From Vesta saturnalis (Eukaryota > Arthropoda > Insecta > Coleoptera > Lampyridae), in assembly GCA_036346205.1 (NCBI GenBank), contig JARFJB010001910.1:2231001-2295000 (forward strand): a stretch of DNA of 64,000 bases. The letters are read 5' to 3'. Below, one piece after another: positions 59,505-64,000 of this stretch (positions within the stretch are counted from its first letter, which is position 1; each line of letters starts with the position of its first letter). A program made the translations under genes and the position numbers. The notes below the pieces were generated by a model. That model searched no databases. It was not told the DNA's origin and was given only the letters and a program-made list of their open reading frames with translations.

Positions 59505-61270
59505 AGTGTGGCCCACTTAAAACCAGAACACTCCTGTAAAATTCTTATTTATGAATCGATTTTAATTTTTTTTTACCAAAATTAAGAGGACAAAAAACTG
59601 TATACATAATACATTTAAATTCATGAAACCAAGGCCTACAATGGCAGTGCTAGGCATTTTTTTATTGAAAATATTTCTACGCCACAGTCTTCAGCATCTT
59701 TTAAAACAGATGGATACCAATTTTCGTTGAAAAATGTCGAATAGAAAAATAATTATGAATTAAGAACATCTACTAGAACAAGATTTATTGTAACAAACAA
59801 TCCGATAAATGAAACAAAACTAAACATTATTTTATGTATTATGTTATAATGAAACTAAATTGTAGAAGCTTCCACAAGATCTCCTTGAAGTTCAATGCAT
59901 TTTTCATATCGCCTTAAAAAATTTCTTTGTACCATTAAAGCTGGCCTTGAGTTATTTCAGCGCAAGCGTTTCTTATTCGAACCCGAAGATCTTGGATTGT
60001 TTGAGGCCGCGATTTATACACTTTATTCATGATCGTACCCCATAGGAAAAAATCTAATGGGGTTAGGTCTGGAGATCTTGGTGGCCATTCTGCAAATGGG
60101 CTATTACGACCTATCCAACAGTTCTCAAAGTTAGTATTCAACCATTCCCTCACCATACCGGCATTATGCACAGGACTCCCATCCAATTGAAAATGTAAAT
60201 TCATATGATCTCGTAGTGGAATATTTTCCAGAGCGTTCATGAAATCATGTTACAGGAATTCCAAAAAAAGTTGTGAATTTAAATTTTGCTCAAAAAAGAA
60301 AGGTACAATAATCCTTTCGTTGAGAATGCCACACCACACATTCACCTTTTGGGAATATTGACTTCTGCAGTTAAGTACCCATTCCGGATTTTCGTTAGAC
60401 CAATGACGTTGGCTTGATGAAAACACTCCATTGGTAGTGAAAGTGGCTTCATCGCTGAACAGTATATGATTTAGAAAATTGCCATTGTTGAGATATTCCC
60501 CTTGAGACCACCAACAAAACTCCATTCTTCTTTCAGCATCACCTAGTCGTAGAGTATGCAAAAACTTTGGTTTATACGGTTTAATTTTGTTCTTTTTAAG
60601 ACATCTTCTTATGGTTTCTTTAGGCACATTCAAGCCTACACTTGCTACTCTTAAGCTGTATCTAGGATTGTTGTGGAAGTAATTTAAAATCGCACGATCA
60701 TTTTGACTCACTGTACCTGTTTCATCAAATACTTTATTGATGTTGTAAACAGTATTGCAGCTTATTGGGTCTCTGTCAGGATGTCTATTATTAAATCTTG
60801 TAGCAATTTCTCTGACCGTACGGGCATTGTCTCCAGTTAGACGTATTATTTCAATTTTTTCGCGTAAACTTAATTGTTGCACAATTATAACTCTTTATTT
60901 TCATAGAAAAATATTAAGAGTTTGACGTTTCAGAATGTTGCCATGGAATTCCATGGCACGCTGATTTGGCCATTCTCGCTATAAAACATGTTATATTGTA
61001 ATTGAGATTATGATAAAATAAAATCTGTTTTGAAAGATGCTGAAGACAGTGGCACAGAAATATTTTCAATAAAAAAATGCCTAGCACTTTTTCTTAATTT
61101 TTGACCCTAAAAAACTGCCATTGTAGGCCTTGGTTTCATGAACATTTAAACATTTAAATGTATCACCTTATCCTAATATACAGTTTTTTGCCCTCTTAAT
61201 TTTGGTAAATTAAAATCGGTTCATAAATAACAATTTTACTGAAGTGTTCTGGTTTCAAGTACAACAGTAT
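59501..61270 (-). mobile_element. mariner-like transposon between two (TA)n tracts
   Basis: Inverted arms of about 225 bp (59501-59727 and about 61020-61270) share blocks such as AAACCAGAACACT, CCAAGGCCTACAATGGCAGT and ATGCCTAGCA. The outermost bases are GTACAGTGTGG on the left and, reverse complemented, TACTGTTGTAC on the right, so the tips are less well kept than the interior. A transposase gene on the minus strand lies between them. Confidence 0.87.
59935..60882 (-). pseudogene. mariner-like (D,D37D-type) transposase with a single in-frame stop
   Basis: The frame from the ATG at 60882 to 59935 is continuous for 316 codons except for one TAA at 60250-60252. N-terminal helices read MQQLSLREKIEIIRLTGDNA and TVREIATRFNNRHPDRDP. 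The second helix-turn-helix is followed by HTLRLGDAERRMEFCWW. Catalytic boxes are HILFSDEATF (first Asp), HFQLDGSPVHN (second) and EWPPRSPDLTPLDFFLWG (third), with 37 residues between the last two. All three Asp are present. It ends ACAEITQGQL. One base change inactivates it, so it is the youngest-looking mariner transposase here. Alternatively the stop is a sequencing error. Confidence 0.9.
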
Positions 61271-61272
61271 AC

Positions 61273-61274
<2 letters not shown>

Positions 61275-61330
<56 letters not shown>
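61275..61330. repeat. (TA)n microsatellite
   Basis: A TA tract separates the mariner-like element from the Tigger-like element. Confidence 0.95.
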
Positions 61331-61333
<3 letters not shown>

Positions 61334-63421
61334 CAACCTTAATATAACGAACCTCAATTTAACGAATTTCTCGATTTAACAAATTTTTCGTAATCCCTTG
61401 ATTTGTCCATAAGTCAATGTAAATAATACCTTTACATTACGAATTTTTTACGAACAACCTCTTTATAACGAATTTTCAAACTATCAAAAGTGTAAATACC
61501 TCTAATTAACGAATTTTTCAACTCAAAACCTCTATATAACGTTCCCAATTTGACCTTAGTCAAAACCTGTCGCGAGCGACAGGTTTCGACACGTTTCTTC
61601 GTAAAACAATTGAAATCGTTTGATGGAAAGTACTGCTCGTCACTATTGTTACATTACACAGTTGCAATGGCTCAGAAACGTAAAAGGTGTTCCTTATCAG
61701 TCGCAGAAAAGCGAAACATTATTAATTATGTTGACAAAATCCTACGACGAAAAATAGACATAGCTAATAAGTTTGGGATTCCTGCAAGTACATTGGCTAC
61801 AATTTTAAAATTCAAAGATAAGTTTTCGGAAGAAAGTGGTTTGCCTGTAAACAGTAGAAGATTAAAATCATGCGAGCACAAAGACGTAGAGGAATGTGTG
61901 TTGAAGTGGTTAAAATAATGCCGAGACAAAAAGTCGCTATCGGAGGCCCTATCCTTCAGGAAAAGGCTCAGCAGTTTGCAGTAGAACTGGGACATGGAGA
62001 GTTCCGTGCTAGCAACGGTGGCTTCAAAATTTCAAAAACGAAACGAGATTGTTTTTCGAAAAATTTGTGGTGAAAGTGGTAGTGTTGATAAAAAGTATGT
62101 GATGAGTGGAAACACGAACTGGCAGAGCTGACCGTCGGATACGATCCGAAGACATCTTTAACGCCGACGAAACTGGACTTTTCTATCAATGTTTACCTGA
62201 CAAAACCTTATCATTCAAAGGCGATCAACGTAATGGTGGAAAAACAGCAAACTTCGCTTAACAGTGCTGCTGGGAACAAATTGTACCGGAACCTACAAAC
62301 TGAAGCCACTCGTCATCGGAAAATATAAAAACCGCGATGTTTTAAAATGTCAATAATCTGCCAACAGATTACATGTCAAACCTTAAGGCTTGGTTGACCA
62401 GTGATGCTTTTAGCAATTGGCTTAAAAATCTGGATGAAGAGATGAAGAAAAACAAGAAAATTTTATGTACTAATTGTACTGCACACGGAGAAATTCCTAA
62501 CTTGAGAAATATAAAAATAAAGTAATTGCCTCGAATACCACTTCGGAACTACAACCACTGGACCAAGGCATCATTCAAAGCTTCAAAATGCATTACAGAA
62601 AGGAAGTTGTCAGACGATTTCTTGCTGATGTTGAACGCGAAACGCCAACTGCAATTGATGTTTTACAAGCCATGTGGATGATCGCCAAAGCTTGAATCTA
62701 GTCACTGAAAGGACCATTGCAAACTGCTTCAAGAAGTTTAAAGTAACATCGAAGATGAGAAGTCGATTTACCACTGCAGAACTTGCTAGACCTGCCAAAG
62801 AATTCAAGAAGAATTGCACTTTCAAGGGACTGAGTTCGAAGACTTCGTTACCTTTGATAACGATTTAGCCGTCTGTGGAGAACTAAGTGATGCTGACATT
62901 GTCACATCTGTGTTGCCGGTTACTAATGTAGAAGCGGATGAAGGCGAGGAAGAAGTGAAATTGATGAACCTGACTTTACAATAAAAGATGCTCATAATAC
63001 TTTAAATATAATAAAATCTGTGTTTCTCAGAAAGGAGGTTTGAGCGACGATGTAGTCAGATCCATCACGAAATTGGATTGCGCTTTGATGGGATAACTCT
63101 TACCGGTGGTAAACAGACAACAATTCATGACTTTTTCTAATCAAGATGAAAAAATTAAGATTGCTACCCTAACAACATTGTTGATTTTTATTAATGTATT
63201 TGCATGTACTGCATTTAATTTTGATTATTAATCTAAGGGAAAAATATATAATACATAATATAATATGTATATAATAATATGTAATATGTATAATACATAA
63301 TAATAAAACTATTTTTTACCTCTTTATAACAAATTTTAGACCAACCTTACCTCAATATAACAAACCTCAGTTTAACGAATTACTTGATATAACGAATATT
63401 TACGAGTAACCGTCAGATTTG

Positions 63422-63422
<1 letters not shown>
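61331..63422 (+). mobile_element. pogo/Tigger-like DNA transposon
   Basis: It lies between two (TA)n tracts and starts GTGCAACCTTAATATAACGA, the style of Tigger ends. Both ends carry a series of TAACGAA/TAACAAA motifs: about six in 61331-61545, and several in 63320-63422, where the strand is inverted with respect to the end sequence only partly. The right end near GTAACCGTCAG, TTTGTTA is poorly preserved. It contains one plus-strand transposase gene. Confidence 0.82.
61667..62980 (+). pseudogene. pogo/Tigger-like transposase, decayed
   Basis: The ATG at 61667 opens MAQKRKRCSLSVAEKRNIIN, followed by NKFGIPASTLATILKFKDKF, the CENP-B-type N-terminal DNA-binding domain. From about 61920 the frame changes repeatedly. 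Recognisable later pieces are IFNADETGLFYQCLP (first catalytic Asp, 62150-62200), LTVLLGTNCTGTYKLKPLVIG (62255-62320), KAWLTSDAFSNWLK (62380), ILCTNCTAHGEIPNLRNIK (62460-62520) and PLDQGIIQSFKMHYRK (third Asp, near 62560). The second catalytic position, normally Asp in a VDNCxAH box, reads Thr. Five or more frameshifts or stops are present. Confidence 0.85.

Positions 63423-63480
<58 letters not shown>
63423..63480. repeat. (TA)n microsatellite
   Basis: A TA tract between the Tigger-like element and the next mariner-type end. Confidence 0.95.
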
Positions 63481-63483
<3 letters not shown>

Positions 63484-64000
63484 TACAGGGTTATTCACGT
63501 TATACGACACGGAAGATTGTGGCTATATACCTTAGTTTTAAGAAAGTTTTATTTTTGAGTGAATACATATCTATCAGAGGTACATTTTAAAATTATAGTC
63601 ACAATATACAGGTTGTCCCAAAACCCGATACATGTCAAATTTTTTTATAGAAATGGGACACCCTGTATATTCTTACTTTTCGATTTATACGGTCAAAATA
63701 AAAGTGAGTTTCATTAAGGTTTATCTCTACTAAACCTAAAGGCTTTTAAGATATTTTGTATTTTGTGAAAATGTAGTAATAATTTCGACAAGTTTGTAGT
63801 TAAATTTTTCATGAGCGCTTCTGTACTAAATTTGGGTACTGTTCAACTAATTGAATAAGTTTCATGTTGCATTTGTGAAAAATTGATTATCTTATACAAG
63901 GTGTTCAAAAATGTTGACCTTACAATGTCAATATTTAAATTGCAATAACTTGGTTATTTCAAATGGAACCCCTGTATTTTATATCAACGTCATTTGTAGA
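63484..64000. repeat. Start of another mariner-type element or nested ends, running off the window
   Basis: TATACAGGGTTATTCACG follows the (TA)n tract. Within 200 bp come two more end-like motifs in opposite orientation: ATATACAGGTTGTCCC near 63604 and GGGACACCCTGTATAT near 63655, forming a small inverted pair. No transposase is reached before the window ends. Confidence 0.55.

Overview
The window looks like a transposon graveyard from an insect nuclear genome. It is AT-rich and full of (TA)n runs. Every coding sequence I recognise belongs to a mobile element: piggyBac-like, Tc1/mariner-like (D,D36-37D and D,D~81E types), pogo/Tigger, Jockey-, I- and CR1-type non-LTR retrotransposons, tRNA-derived repeats and a hammerhead-like inverted repeat family. 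Two short spliceosomal introns (61 and 66 bp) fit an insect. A beetle is my guess from the element mix, but the sequence does not prove it. I found no convincing host gene, CRISPR array, bacterial gene or virus.

Layout. 1-8.4 kb: an 800-bp flank plus the 5' end of a piggyBac-like element, present twice, with a Jockey-like retrotransposon between the copies; the second copy continues into the whole piggyBac element (5631-8393). 8.4-11.6 kb: no recognised gene. 11.7-17.5 kb: a broken mariner-like transposase, an uninterrupted two-exon D,D~81E transposase between two (TA)n tracts, and a decayed relative. 17.6-21 kb: hammerhead-like repeat, then a CR1-type element. 21.0-23.9 kb: mariner-like element with inverted repeats of about 850 bp. 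24-27.9 kb: repeat fragments and a near-perfect palindrome. 27.9-33.4 kb: almost complete I-type element, whose ORF2 is open for over 1,100 codons but whose RNase H domain has lost most catalytic residues. 33.5-39.5 kb: retrotransposon tail, a palindromic pair of tRNA-like sequences, and a tandem duplication in which one unit carries a palindromic insertion and the other is the empty site. 39.5-42.4 kb: second long-TIR mariner-like element. 44.2-48 kb: piggyBac-like element carrying a 5'-truncated I-type element. 48-49.4 kb: old I-type reverse transcriptase. 49.7-50.7 kb: inverted hammerhead-like repeats around a heptamer satellite. 51-57 kb: fragments of piggyBac, D,D~81E and mariner elements. 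57.2-57.5 kb: a SINE with clear target duplications. 59.5-64 kb: mariner-like and Tigger elements separated by (TA)n tracts, and the start of another element.

The genes do not form a pathway. They are independent selfish elements, many nested in or abutting one another. Nearly all carry frameshifts or stops. The D,D~81E transposase at 13825-15232 is the one uninterrupted transposase. The I-type ORF2 keeps intact endonuclease and reverse transcriptase motifs but is frameshifted near its 3' end. Many indels fall in homopolymers, so some breaks could be assembly errors rather than real mutations.
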